DNA of 64,000 nt from Lasiosphaeris hirsuta. Taxonomy: Eukaryota > Ascomycota > Sordariomycetes > Sordariales > Lasiosphaeriaceae. Below the pieces are notes generated by a model. That model did no database searches and had not been told where the DNA came from. It saw nothing but the letters and a program-made list of their open reading frames with translations. The stretch is from assembly GCA_030549175.1 (NCBI GenBank), contig JAUKUA010000001.1, positions 7,440,001-7,504,000 of the forward strand, given 5' to 3'. Positions 37,253 to 47,629 of the stretch are shown here, one piece after another. Position 1 is the stretch's first letter; each line of letters opens with the position of its first letter. The position numbers and the translations under genes are program-made.

Positions 37253-38007
37253 GCCAGCTACAAATGGCAAGCCAACCGTTCTCTTGTGTTCTGATTAGTA
37301 GTGACACATGACCTCAAGTAGTAGTATCTTTATCTTCGAGATTACCAAGTCAGCCGTAATGAATGTAAATTATCTCATCAGCCTTTGTCTACCGAAGACC
37401 CATTGCCGAGGCTCTTCTACATAGCGTTTCTTTGAACAATGGTATTTCGCCTTCGTCTATACTCATGTCGATGTCACCTGACATTGGTCTCATATATGTC
37501 TGCTCCTTTAAAAATAACCTTTGTGCATGAGGGGCTGGATGAGGCCAGACGGCCCCCCACCATTCGACCGCCACGTCTATGTAAGCCAGGCAGGCCTCAA
37601 ATGCAGGGGAGCGAGTGCTTCCGAAGCCGCCTCTCAAAAGCAAAAGCTCGAGCCCCGATATCCAAATTGGTAGTGTTCGCTCTCTGACACGCCTGATTGC
37701 TTACCGTAATATAGAGTCAGACTTGACTACGAAACTTCGCCGGATCTGTATCACCAGCCACAATGGTGAGTCAAAGCTGCAGCCCCTCTCCTGATCCGCC
37801 CAAGGAAACACCGGGCGCACGACGGTGGCCTCTGACCACGCACCCTGTATCAATTCCTCAGATCTGCCATCTGTGTTGACTATTCTCCGCACTCTTGTCC
37901 TGTTCATCTCCTGGTTCTAGAAGGGATCAACATGGAGCGTCTCCTGCGCCACGGCTTCACCTGCAAATACCCAGCCCAGCAATTGCACTCAGGTCCATAG
38001 GGTAAAC
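37253..38007. other. Intergenic upstream of the P-loop gene
   Basis: About 750 bases between two plus-strand genes; 3' UTR of the first and promoter of the second. Nothing else is recognised. Confidence 0.5.
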
Positions 38008-38835
38008 ATGCCGTTCCAACACCACCTCAACTACCCGGACGTCTTCGGCCGTCCCATGACTCCGCCCCCCGCGCCGCTCGTGTACATCAACGGCTGCCCC
38101 GGTGTCGGCAAGGAGGTCGTGGCCGAGTGTCTGACGCTGCTGCTCGGCCGCGACAAGAGCTTCCTCGTCGACGCGGCCGACGGGGACAACAACCTCCACC
38201 AATCCTCGTCCCCGGAACGCTCGTGGTCTCCCCTCGGCGCCGACGCCCTCGCGAGCCTCCTCGCCGCCCCCCGAAACACCCCCCGCATCGCCATCCTCGC
38301 CAGCACCGCCCCCGACACCCCGCCCGGCCGCGCCACCGCGCGCACCTTGCTAACCGCCGCCGAAGCCGCCGGCCGCGTGCTCGTGCCCGTCGTGCTGACG
38401 TGCGAGCCCGCCGAGCACATGCGCCGCGCGCAGAGCCTGCAGCGGCAGTGCAGCTTCAAGGTGCGGTCGTCGTGCGGGGAGGGCAGGGGCGGGGGCGGGT
38501 TGGTGAGGATGGAGGGGGTGCTGAGTGTTGATGTTACGAGGAAGGCGGCGGTGGAGGTGGCCTTGGGGATTGTGGAGGTGGTGATGGGGTTGCGCGAGGG
38601 TGGGGGCGCGGTGAGCACGCCCGGGGGGAGGGGGCTTCTGCCCTGGCTCCCGGCTTCGATGATGGAGTCGGCAAGACCGCAAGGCCATGAGAATATGATC
38701 GGCTCGTCTATCTTTGGTACTCGGGATGCAACCCAAACAAGCTTTCCTTGGCATACCTCTAGCCATGGAACAATGTCCCTTATGAGGCGTGTATTCCTCG
38801 GCCGTCCCGCCACCATCGCATGGATGCAACAGTAA
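38008..38835 (+). CDS. Putative P-loop kinase-like protein
   Basis: A single open frame of 275 residues starts at ATG 38008. Residues 24-40 read VYINGCPGVGKEVVAEC, a Walker A motif (GxxGxGK) followed by Glu instead of Ser/Thr. It resembles a fungal group of AAA_33/chloramphenicol-phosphotransferase-like P-loop proteins starting with YINGxPGVGK. A later segment (VVLTCEPAEHMRRAQSL) fits the lid/Arg region of such kinases. The substrate is unknown. After about residue 200 the sequence turns Gly-rich and loses recognisable features, so the true C-terminus may differ, perhaps with an unrecognised intron. The antisense frame is also open because of high GC but has no motif. Confidence 0.68.
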   Translation: MPFQHHLNYPDVFGRPMTPPPAPLVYINGCPGVGKEVVAECLTLLLGRDKSFLVDAADGDNNLHQSSSPERSWSPLGADALASLLAAPRNTPRIAILASTAPDTPPGRATARTLLTAAEAAGRVLVPVVLTCEPAEHMRRAQSLQRQCSFKVRSSCGEGRGGGGLVRMEGVLSVDVTRKAAVEVALGIVEVVMGLREGGGAVSTPGGRGLLPWLPASMMESARPQGHENMIGSSIFGTRDATQTSFPWHTSSHGTMSLMRRVFLGRPATIAWMQQ

Positions 38836-39414
38836 TCGGTTGTTGGCACCATCAATTAGGAAGTGATGCTGTGTCATGTCCCTTGGCATTTATTCAGCTC
38901 ACTACGCTACCCTTGGGTCTGAGATACCCATCTTCTATGTAAATATTACCAAGACATAACCAACTGTACGATCTGAAGATGTCGACTTGTCCCTACCTAC
39001 TACACACGGTCCTTGGGGTTCAAGACCTTCTCGCTGACTCCGGATCCTGTTCCTGAAACAAGTATCCGTATCCCAAGAATTTCAAGCTGGAATTCAATAG
39101 TACACATATAGCCACCCTCCGAATCTGAATCGCAGGCTTTCATACTTGGTGAGGTGAGGGGTCCAAGAGTTTGGTCGTGGTCAGCACCCGACAAGGAATT
39201 GGCCAATAGGCACACCGCCTCACGACAAAAGCGGGGCTTCGAACCCCTTTACGCGTCGCGTCAACAGGCGCGTCTCCCTCCAAGTTGCTCCCCCCACCGC
39301 CTATCTCCACCCTGCGTTATATCCAACCCATGCCTCCGCTCCGCCTCCTTAGCAACGGCAGCCACCCTCAATCGCACCTCCCGAATCCAACCTCACCACC
39401 TCCCCTTGCACACC
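38836..39414. other. Intergenic upstream of dUTPase
   Basis: About 580 bases. The last 165 bases contain a cluster of MCB-like sites (listed separately). An out-of-frame ATG at 39330 opens a frame of 76 codons that overlaps the dUTPase start. Confidence 0.55.
39251..39274. promoter_or_regulatory. MCB-like cluster (MBF sites) upstream of dUTPase
   Basis: ACGCGT at 39251-39256 is followed directly by CGCGTC (39257-39262) and by another CGCGTC at 39269-39274. That is three CGCGT cores in 24 bases, about 140-165 bases before the dUTPase ATG. MBF in yeasts binds ACGCGT to switch on S-phase genes, including nucleotide-metabolism genes. The sites are seen directly; their use here is inferred. Confidence 0.55.
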
Positions 39415-40035
39415 ATGACAACCGAATCAACCAACATCACCTCCCCGCCCGCCTCGCCCCCAGCCAAGCGCGTCAAGACATCGCCCATCATGGCCTCCCC
39501 CAGCAACAACGGCAGGGCCGCCGTAACCACCCTCTCCCAATCGCCGCCCCTCCTGATTAAGAAACTCTCACCCTCGGCGCGGCTGCCCACGCGCGGCAGC
39601 GCCTTCGCGGCCGGGTACGACCTGTACGCGGCGCGCGCGACGACGATCCCGGCGCGCGGCAAGGCGCTGGTCGACACGGACATCAGCATGGCGGTGCCGG
39701 CCGGGACCTGTAAACTCTGCCCCCCTTCCCCCCCATTTCCGCACACGGGATTCACTAACTTGCTGCGAAAAAAAGACGGCCGCATCGCCCCCCGCTCCGG
39801 GCTCGCTGCCAAGAACTTCATCGACACGGGCGCCGGCGTCATCGACGCCGACTACCGCGGCCAGGTCAAGGTGCTGCTGTTCAACCACGGCGAGGGCGAT
39901 TTCCAGGTCGCCGAGGGCGACCGCGTCGCGCAGCTAGTGCTCGAGCGCATCTACACCCCCGAGGTGCTCGAGGTGCAGGAGCTCGAAGAGAGCGTGCGCG
40001 GCGCGGGCGGGTTTGGGAGTACGGGCACGGCTTGA
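39415..40035 (+). CDS. DUT1: dUTP diphosphatase (dUTPase)
   Basis: Two exons (39415-39709 and 39776-40035) give 184 residues. The enzyme hydrolyses dUTP to dUMP and pyrophosphate, keeping uracil out of DNA and feeding dTMP synthesis. All five trimeric-dUTPase motifs are seen: AGYDLYA (66-72), [10 protein letters not shown] (100-109), [24 protein letters not shown] and the C-terminal [10 protein letters not shown]. The intron (39710-39775, 66 nt; GTAAAC donor, CACTAAC branch, AAAG acceptor) falls just before motif 2. It is a multiple of three with no stop, so unspliced RNA stays open. The start is the first ATG in frame; the N-terminal about 45 residues are a Ser/Pro-rich extension with KRVK. 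Confidence 0.95.
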   Translation: MTTESTNITSPPASPPAKRVKTSPIMASPSNNGRAAVTTLSQSPPLLIKKLSPSARLPTRGSAFAAGYDLYAARATTIPARGKALVDTDISMAVPAGTCKLCPPSPPFPHTGFTNLLRKKDGRIAPRSGLAAKNFIDTGAGVIDADYRGQVKVLLFNHGEGDFQVAEGDRVAQLVLERIYTPEVLEVQELEESVRGAGGFGSTGTA

Positions 40036-40409
40036 TGGATCGAATCGTGCTGGTTTCCTCTCTTGCGGCGCATGGGTTTCTTTGGGAAGATGTGGTAGCA
40101 GGAGTTTTATCTTGACTGTTATGGGCGCGCGGAGTATCAAAAGCAGTTTCGGGATGGTTGGCGGCCTTGTAGGCTTGTCATCTTGACGACGTTGGGCGCC
40201 TTCGGGTGGACGAGGTCATTATTGAGCAGAAGCTAGAGATATACCTCAAGTATCGCCTCATCCGTGTGTGTGTGTGATTTAAGTCAAGCATGATTAGTAT
40301 CCCCGAAGACCACAATTCTAGCGCTCCTCTATCTACACTAGCCATGCAACACCCCGATGCGTCTATAGTACCTCGTGGTATCCCATCTCTAAAATAACCA
40401 TGTCGCCCC
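40036..40409. other. Convergent 3' region between dUTPase and pyridoxal kinase
   Basis: About 370 bases shared by the two 3' UTRs. It contains a short (GT)n tract near 40266-40276. No gene is seen. Confidence 0.55.
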
Positions 40410-41799
40410 TTATACCTTGACGGCCCTGAACTCCACTTTCGGATTCCTCAGGCTATCCACATGCCTGACCAACCTCAACTCGGCCGCCTTGCTCTTCAAC
40501 AACCTCGCCGTCTTATCATCCCCATTCACCCCCTCCCCCCTCCTCCTCCTCAACCCTTCCTCCATCGCCTGGCACGTCTTGGTCAGGACCTCGTGCATGC
40601 TCGCGAGCACCTTCTCGGCCGCCTTGGCGAGCGGTAGCTCGAGCGCGTCGACGGCGTCGGCGCTCCGCCACGCCTCGGTCCCCACGAGCTCGCCCCCGGG
40701 CGTGTTCCACACGGCCTCGCGCATGCGCACGACCGTCAGCGCGGCGAACATGTCGCCGGTGCCGCTAAAGTAGCAGTCGATGGCGGGGAAGACGATCTTG
40801 AAGGCGCGGGCGCGCCGCGCCGACGTCATGGTCGACCCGACGACGCACAGCGCCGACGGCGGCAGCGACGCCGGGTCGCTGTCGCCGAGCGACACTGACG
40901 TGATGATGATGTGCGGGATCCCGTAGCGCTCGTGCATAACCTGGATGGCACGGCCGAGCGAGGCCATGTCGACGATGCGGGCTTCCGAGAGGAGTCTGGT
41001 GCGCGCGCCCCCCAGCTGGGTCAGTAAACTATACGGGAAAGGGGGAGGGGGAAGTCAGGGGGGCGTCAGGGACGTACTCGGCTTCGAATTGGTTGGGCAG
41101 GATCAGGTCGGCGTGGCTGACTAAGCTCTTGTACACGGGGACGACGTCCTGGGCGACGTAGAGGTTGCCGTTATCGCCCATGACGGGGTCGAGCACCCAG
41201 AAGAAGCTGCCGGGCTTCTTCTTGGCCTTAGCCTTGAGCTCCTGCGCGATGCGCCCCACGGCCTCGAGCGCCTCCGCGCCGGGCACGTATCCCGATAGCA
41301 TCATGTCGAAGTCGTCGAGGTACGACTGCTTCAGCCCCTGAAACAGGTCCGTGATCTCCTGCGCCGATACCCGCGACCCTGTCCATTGCCCGTAGCCCGT
41401 GTGGTTGCCTGTAGCCGCGGCCGGGTCAGAGACTAGACACGTGTGCGTATCGCATCAAGGGAGAGCAGGGACACCCACTGAACTGCACGGTATTCAGCGC
41501 TGCGACATCGCAGCCCAGCGACTGCATGCTAAACACGGCGATCTTGTTTCCCACATATCTTCATCCTCCAAACGTCATCTTGTGTCAATGGATGCGCCAA
41601 CAAGGGCGGGGGGAGGGGCGTTCAGAGCCTCAGGGACCGAGAGGGAGGAGAGTAGGACTCACCCGGAGATAACCTTGGGGGCACTCAATTAGCATCAGGG
41701 TATACAGCAACGAGAACAGAACAGTGGGACGGGTGTGCGCCCTACATGACTGGCGACCGCCAGCACGCGGGTTTCTGGGACCGGAGGACCTTCGCTCAT
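40410..41799 (-). CDS. BUD16: Pyridoxal kinase
   Basis: Five exons (41799-41746, 41673-41663, 41558-41479, 41408-41078, 40995-40410) give 353 residues; introns are 72, 104, 70 and 82 nt. The enzyme phosphorylates pyridoxal, pyridoxine and pyridoxamine in the cytosol, a step towards pyridoxal 5'-phosphate. The start is VLAVASHVISGYVGNKIAVF, typical of the family, and NHTGYGQWTG, DPVMGDNG, LPNQFEAELL and GTGDMFAAL follow in the expected order; catalytic Asp is about residue 240 in the GTGD motif. The family is usually about 300-350 residues. The second exon is only 11 nt, but is required for VISG and keeps frame. The C-terminal about 100 residues extend the core with a helical, charged region. 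Confidence 0.93.
41663..41673 (-). other. 11-nt microexon of the pyridoxal kinase gene
   Basis: On the minus strand it is flanked by acceptor CCCAAG and donor GTGAGT. It reads GTT ATC TCC GG, coding Val-Ile-Ser-Gly with the last base of Gly taken from the next exon. Both neighbours are in frame only if it is included. Confidence 0.85.
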
Positions 41800-42607
41800 G
41801 GTCGCGCCGGGGAAGGGAACACTCGGTGCTGAGGGGACGACTTGGCAGAGAGGTGAGCGGGAGAGGGAGGTCAAGGTGTGGATGCAATGCCGATTCTAGC
41901 CAGCGGAAAGCAGGAAATCGCGAGATGTCGGAATGCGCAAACCAAAGGTTAAGTAGGAGCACGTCAAAAGGGAAGAAGACGGAGACGAGAAATCGTGGGG
42001 TTGTCCAGAGAGTCACTTGTCATGGCTAGCAGGGGTATGAGACGTCGCATTGCCTTCTCGGTGAGCAGTCGAAGTTCAAACTGGCCGTGACTAACTGAGA
42101 TAAAAAAAAATACTGTCTGCGGTATCGCCCGGTGACGGCCGGTGACCAGTAACTTAATCCAGGATTCCGGGACCTGGAAGGGTCCGAAAAAGCCAATGGC
42201 GAGCTGGACGATTCAGGGCTTGTCATGGCCCCGCCACACCATCTTGCTGCAGGTGCAGGGCGCATTGGATCTACGCTACAGAACCACTTGACCCCGCACC
42301 CAGCCGAACGAAAAACCTTCCATCTCGAGTGTTTGTTCCCTGTCTGCAGGTATGTCGAGGTGAAGGATGCAGCATGCAGATACGAGGCGAAAAGTATTTC
42401 ATTACCATAAGGGCGGTCTGTTCCCGATCGTCATCATGTCGCTGCCAGACTCTAAGTGCGATACCCGCCGCCCGCTCCAGCCCCCGAGAACCCATGCATC
42501 TCGGTTTTGATGTAAGGTATATCCATGGCAAAGAACCAACAGAGCCAGCGCCAAACGCGCATGGCTGTCACCCATATCCATTTTAAATCACCAGAGTTAT
42601 GGCCCAT
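41800..42607. other. Intergenic upstream of pyridoxal kinase, downstream of PCNA
   Basis: About 800 bases holding the pyridoxal kinase promoter and the PCNA 3' UTR. No gene is recognised. Confidence 0.5.
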
Positions 42608-43563
42608 TTATTCCTCATCGCCAATCTGTAGCAAAGGTTAGCACCGGCTATGGTTTGTCTGGGGAAGCAAATTCGTACCTTGGGCGCGAGGTAGAACCGC
42701 AGATAACTGCTGCCCGCGAGGGTGTACTCGACCAGGAGTGGCACCTCGTTCGAGAGGCAGATTTTGACCGTGTTGGACAAGGCCGAGGCCTTGCAGAAGT
42801 TGACTAGATACTTGAGCGAGAAGGTCAGTGAGACGGGCTCGCTGAGCTCAATCTCGATGGCCTCTGCTGGCTTGTCCAGGTTGGAGTGTTGTCGCAGCGT
42901 GACTGCGCCGTTGCCAATGTCACCCTGGGCCGAGAACTTGACGCCCTCCTTGCTCGCTTCGATCGTGACTACGCCGCGTATTGTCAGTAATAGTCAGATA
43001 GCCACGTGCCACAGAAGAAGCGCCTACCGGATTCGGACATGGCCATCAGGTCTGTCGTGATGCGCTTGAACTCGGACGCCGGCATGCTGATGGTGGCAGC
43101 GTACTCGGTGTCGGGAATACCCAGGTGCTCCTGGTCAATATCCATGAGCTTGAGATCATACTCGGAGATGCGGTCGTTCTCTGAGCTCTCGAAGACGAGG
43201 TTGAGAACGTCGGGCGCGTCCTCCGCCTTGAGTGTGAGCACGTCCTCATTCTGCGCGGCGCGCAGCACTTTGGTGAGCGATGTGAGGTTGACACCCAGCG
43301 CAATGTTGCGGTCACAGCGGAAAGGCGAGAAACTCTCGGCCTTAAGCATCATGGACACCAAGGCGACGTGGCTGTTATCCATGGCCTGAAGCGCGATGCC
43401 GCTGTCATTGCAGTCGAAGTTGCAGTCCTGCACCAGGTCCTTAATCGCATCGACGACCTATGGGAGAACAAGCCTGTTAGATTTCGCGTGGTGGCAATGT
43501 CGCGGTGAGAGAGAGGCATACCTTCTTCAGGATGCTCGCCTGTTCAAGCCGTGCCTCCAACAT
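42608..43563 (-). CDS. POL30: PCNA, DNA polymerase sliding clamp
   Basis: Four exons (43563-43522, 43457-43028, 42968-42679, 42625-42608) give 259 residues, the usual PCNA length. Introns are 64, 59 and 53 nt with CTAAC or CTGAC branches. PCNA trimers encircle DNA and tether replicative polymerases and repair factors in the nucleus. The start [14 protein letters not shown], the DNA-facing segment with [19 protein letters not shown], the interdomain-loop region [16 protein letters not shown] and the end LAPKIGDEE are all as expected. The last exon encodes only IGDEE and the stop. Two ACGCG sites lie 265-295 bases upstream of the ATG, fitting cell-cycle control. Confidence 0.97.
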
Positions 43564-43827
43564 TGCTGCGTTTGCTGTCAGTATAGTATCCCGTCGAAGG
43601 CGCAAAGCGATTGGCGGGGTAAGTCGTGGGCGCAGAAGGCGACGATCGCTGACTTACTGAAAGTGGATGTGTGGGTTCGGGGATTTGTGTATTGGTTTGG
43701 TACAGGTACAAGAGGTGAGTGCAAGTGCGTGGTGGCAGTTGTGTTGCGCGTGAGAAGATGATTCTGGTGTTGTGCTGGAGAGTGGGTTTGGTCTTTTCGG
43801 AGGGGGAAGGATGGCTCCAGGCACACG

Positions 43828-43857
43828 ACGCGCTTTTTGGGGCTTTGGCGAGACGCG
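43828..43857. promoter_or_regulatory. Pair of MCB-like ACGCG sites upstream of PCNA
   Basis: ACGCG occurs at 43828-43832 and again at 43853-43857. Both are degenerate versions of the ACGCGT box. They lie 265-295 bases before the PCNA start codon on the minus strand. Function is inferred from MBF control of PCNA genes in yeasts. Confidence 0.4.
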
Positions 43858-44020
43858 ACTGGGCTTAAATTGATTACCCGTTTGAGCTAGTAGCTAAGCA
43901 CAGGCCTTTCCTGACGCGATGGAATCTGCTGGCCTCTTGGCTTTCGGGACAGCGCCAGGGCCACATTTCACGCCACTTGTTATTATTATCAAGGTCGCTG
44001 GATGGATTATTATGTGCCCC

Positions 44021-44045
44021 TTTTTTTTTTTTTTTTTTTTTTTTT
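44021..44045. repeat. 25-nt poly-T run
   Basis: Twenty-five consecutive T bases follow GTGCCCC, between the PCNA promoter and the 3' end of the Inp2-like gene. Confidence 0.92.
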
Positions 44046-44383
44046 GGAAACGGCAAGTGTCAACAAAGGAATCCAAGATGGCTGCATTGCTGCTACTTAT
44101 ACAAGCTGTGGTACTGCTAAGGTCTAATTACACTGCAACGAATGTGCAAAATATCATCTGTACTGTATGTCCGCCGCGTTCGCCAGCAAACACACAAACG
44201 CCCTTCATTTCTCGTTCGCTCCCGTTGAATGAATGAAACCCAAAAACGAGTCAGGAGAACGCCTCTATCCACGCCGCCATTATAATTTTTCGAATGCCTG
44301 TACAGGTCCCAGGCCGAAAGAACCGTGCATTTCGCGATGCACGCAGGATAAAGAAAACAGAAGTGTCGTCTTGTCGTCATATA

Positions 44384-46306
44384 TCATATCGAAATACGCC
44401 CAGAGGCGGGTCTGGCAGTGGTGGTATTCGAGCCCTTTGGTCTCAGGTTGATGACCATCTCGAGCTCTCGAAGCATTCCTCGACTTGCTTCCGCCGACTC
44501 CCTGACTACCTCCCTCTTTTCTCTTTCTTCCCTCATCTTGATTAATCGCTCCTCCCTCGTGAGCAGGCTGCGGGGCCTAGGCATGGCGACGGCTTCAAAA
44601 ACTTCGGCTTCGTCCGTATCTCCTTTTGCGCTGCCAAAGGTGGAACTAGGGGGCGATTCCCCCGTAAGAGCTTTGAAAGCCTCCATGGCGCCCCCTTCGT
44701 CGACTGTCGTCAGGCCGCTCAGCGAGATTGTTGGGGACATGAGGGTGCTCAGAGATGATAGACGCTTCTCGTTGCGGTCGATACCCGAAGCCAAGGCTGC
44801 TCTCCCTTCATCCCATGCTTGTTGCAATGTCTTCAGATCCTGACCAATCGACTCGTATTGCGACATGAGATTTGCACCCAGTTCCGACACATCCTCAGCT
44901 TCGTTGAGCGTTCTCTCGGACTCTTCACGCAGTAATGCGAGCTTCGCCTGGAGGCCCCGGATACCTGTGGAGAGCGAGTTGAGCTTTCTGAACTGCGAGC
45001 GCCGCCTCTCTCGCCCAGGCGTCATGGGCATCTTTGCTTCTTGCGCAATAGGAAATGCTATTTGTGTCAGTCAGGGATGGGGGGATAAAGGGGGAACCGG
45101 CTGGCTTACTCTCTTCCTCGCTGAGAATAAACCGAATCCTCTCAAAACAGTTGCCGGTGACGCTGTTGAGGGTCCGAAGCCCTTCGACGGCAGTGGACCA
45201 TCGCAAAAAATCCGTATTATCCCCGGTGGCCTCGAAAGCGAGCAAGCCGCACAAGAGAAGCTTGCGAATTGTATGGAAGCGAGCGGCTGCGATCTTGAGC
45301 ACGCGGAGTGATTCCATGTCCTCGAACTCGGTTTCTCCAAACCCCTGCATCGCATCCGAGATATCCAGATCACTGATGTCGTATATGTCATGATACTTTT
45401 CGAGATCCAGCTGCTCCGAGAAGCCCTTTATGACGGACAATACCTGAAGATAGCTCTGTATTATTTCCGAGAAACGGCCCTTGAGCACCTTGCGTAGCCG
45501 GCTACACCGGCGTGTCTGGCTCTTGTCCTCCATGCGGGTGATGGGAGGCAGCGGCGTGCTTCTATAAATCTGTTAGTTGGTGCGGATGAAACGAGACACC
45601 ATGCCTTCACTCACATTCTATACCCCCTGGAGACAAGCTCGACCTCCTGGATGAGAGAGATAGCAGCACTTGAAGCGCTATCAAAGTCCTGCGCCTTTGC
45701 GATCAAAGTCGAGACCTCGGCCATGGCCTGTTCGCGAAGATACCTCAGCCACTGCTGTCGGATGTAGACATGCGACGAAAAACCGCCCGCAACCAGAAGC
45801 AAAGCCGCAAACACCACGCGCTTCTTGGTCAGGTGCGAGTAGCCCCCATAGTAGACCCAGCTCATTATCCAAGCCACGAGCAAGGCGCCGGCCGCCGTGG
45901 CAGCGAGCCCAGTGGACGTCGGGACGATGGCATTGTGACCGGGCGCCGCCGTCTCTTCCTTCGACCGGTTGTAGTAGTGGTGTTGCCCGGCAATCGAGTG
46001 CCCGCTCAATAGCTGCGACGCAACGATGGTGTACCGGAACTGCTCAATGAATTTTCTGTTGTCGGCGCGATCTATCCTCGATGCGACGGCCTTCGAGTAC
46101 GAGTTGTGCAGCGAGCTCAGTCTGTTGATGCGCATGCGCGGGATGTCGAGTCGCAGCGGATCGGGTATCTTACTGCGGAACCGCTTCCTGACCATGGGGA
46201 GGCCCACGGGCGCGAAGGACGGACTCGGCGGCGGCGACTCATCGTGGGTATCCGAGACGGACGGAGTGCCCCAGTTTTCGTGCTGCTCCTCGCCCTGGTC
46301 TAGCAT
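44384..46306 (-). CDS. Vezatin-domain membrane protein, Inp2-like
   Basis: Three exons (46306-45615, 45561-45110, 45057-44384) give 605 residues; introns are 53 and 52 nt, the first with an ACTAACA branch. Residues about 125-180 contain two hydrophobic segments (GLAATAAGALLVAWIMSWVYYGG and VVFAALLLVAGGFSSHVYI) split by HLTKKR, as in fungal vezatin-type proteins. A helical region with coiled-coil character follows (LREQAMAEVSTLIAKAQDFD and later). Yeast Inp2 is the peroxisomal receptor for the myosin-V motor, and fungal members share the vezatin/myosin-binding domain. The assignment is by overall layout and pattern recognition, so the peroxisome role is inference. The start ATG is the first in frame. 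Confidence 0.7.
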
Positions 46307-47629
46307 TGCACCGAGTTAGACAAGAGTCTTGGATCTAGGGGAACAACTGAGAGCGTTCGGGGTGGACATTCGACATGGACGCGCTGCGCTGCCAGGAAGA
46401 AGGGAACATGGGACGAACCCTTCAGGTAGTCGGCAAGGGGAGTGTGGTCATGAATGACGGTCTCCATGAAAGAGGTTGCGCGGTGGAACGGGAACTACTG
46501 TGCTACCAGCTCTCCATCTGGCGCACAGGAGTGGCCGTTATTCTCAACCGCCAACCTGCTCCGGGGCCACGAGACGAGACACTTGGGGGGGTGGATCAGC
46601 TGCCCGGGAGCTGCAGTTGTCGCCCCTGTGGCGGCGAGGAGGGCGTCGGGCGGGCAAGTAGAAGACGGTGATGGGCTAGCGCTGTTGGTTGGCGCTCTGC
46701 ATGTTTTGGAGACTGGTAGGTAGGGAGTTGGAGATGGAAGCGCGCGGCGAAAGGCAAGATCGTGTATTTTCTTTATTCTTTCATGGAAGGCTGCAAGTTT
46801 GAAGAACACAGCACTCAGCCAGAATACAACATGCACTTGCCGACGTCCAAAGATAACACCACATGCAGCGAGCGAGTTGCTATTGAAGAAGCCGCACGCT
46901 AATTGCTCATTAAACCTTGCTAGCACCACCTCCACCTCACCCTATTCACAGATTAATTCTCCAAGGACGGGCCCAAGTTCGCTGACAGATCGGTCTGGGT
47001 ATCCACCTCGCGTCAGCAAGCCAATCAGACGCCACCTGTGACGCCTCGGATTCGCTTTCTCTTGTTCTTTTCCTTGCCCACTGCCCAGAGCTTCAGCCAC
47101 AATCAGCTAGGGGCACAAGTTCAGAAGCGCTTCGAACACCTTGAGTAAGTGAAACACTTACACCATCAATCGTAGACATCGGGAATCTGCGAAAATCCTG
47201 CGAGAATCCCTTCGCCAGAGCCACACCCACCCGAGCTCGCTGAGGTATCTCACAGCTCGTGTGGAAAACAATACAGGACTCGGTCAAGGACGGTCGCGTG
47301 GTAAATTGCTGCAACCCCAAGACCCAAGACCTGGGGCTCATGCGTAATTGCTTCCGTTATCGGCTAGTCTCAGTCCTGATTTCGCGGGGGGGCTCCAACG
47401 CCCCAAAATTTGACCAAACGCGGTTGACCTTCAGTTGGCAGGGGACCCACCGAGGTGAGCAATCTCCACGTGCTGGCCTGAATTGGAAGCATCCGCGTCA
47501 CACTTCCACCGAAGCTCTAATTCCAGCAACTTGCTCTCAGCCTTGTGGCGACGACGACGAACAGCCTCCGCCACGAAGCTCAACCACAGATCCTCGAAAA
47601 CCGGCATCTCGAAATCGAAAGAGATCAAA
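46307..47629. other. Intergenic between Inp2-like gene and EMC6
   Basis: About 1.3 kb holding two divergent promoters. Open frames are overlapping and featureless on both strands. No gene is supported. Confidence 0.45.

Larger units (their letters stand above)
43564..44383. other. Intergenic upstream of PCNA, downstream of Inp2-like gene
   Basis: About 820 bases containing the PCNA promoter (with MCB-like sites), a 25-nt T-run and the 3' UTR of the next gene. No other gene is seen. Confidence 0.5.

Noticed and set aside
38031..38855. 274-residue antisense frame opposite the P-loop gene
   Set aside because: The plus-strand frame has a Walker A motif; the antisense frame is a GC-driven shadow.
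39215..39260. GGGGTTCGAAGCCCC-like element on the minus strand resembling a tRNA T-arm
   Set aside because: No matching acceptor, anticodon or D-arm could be built around it.
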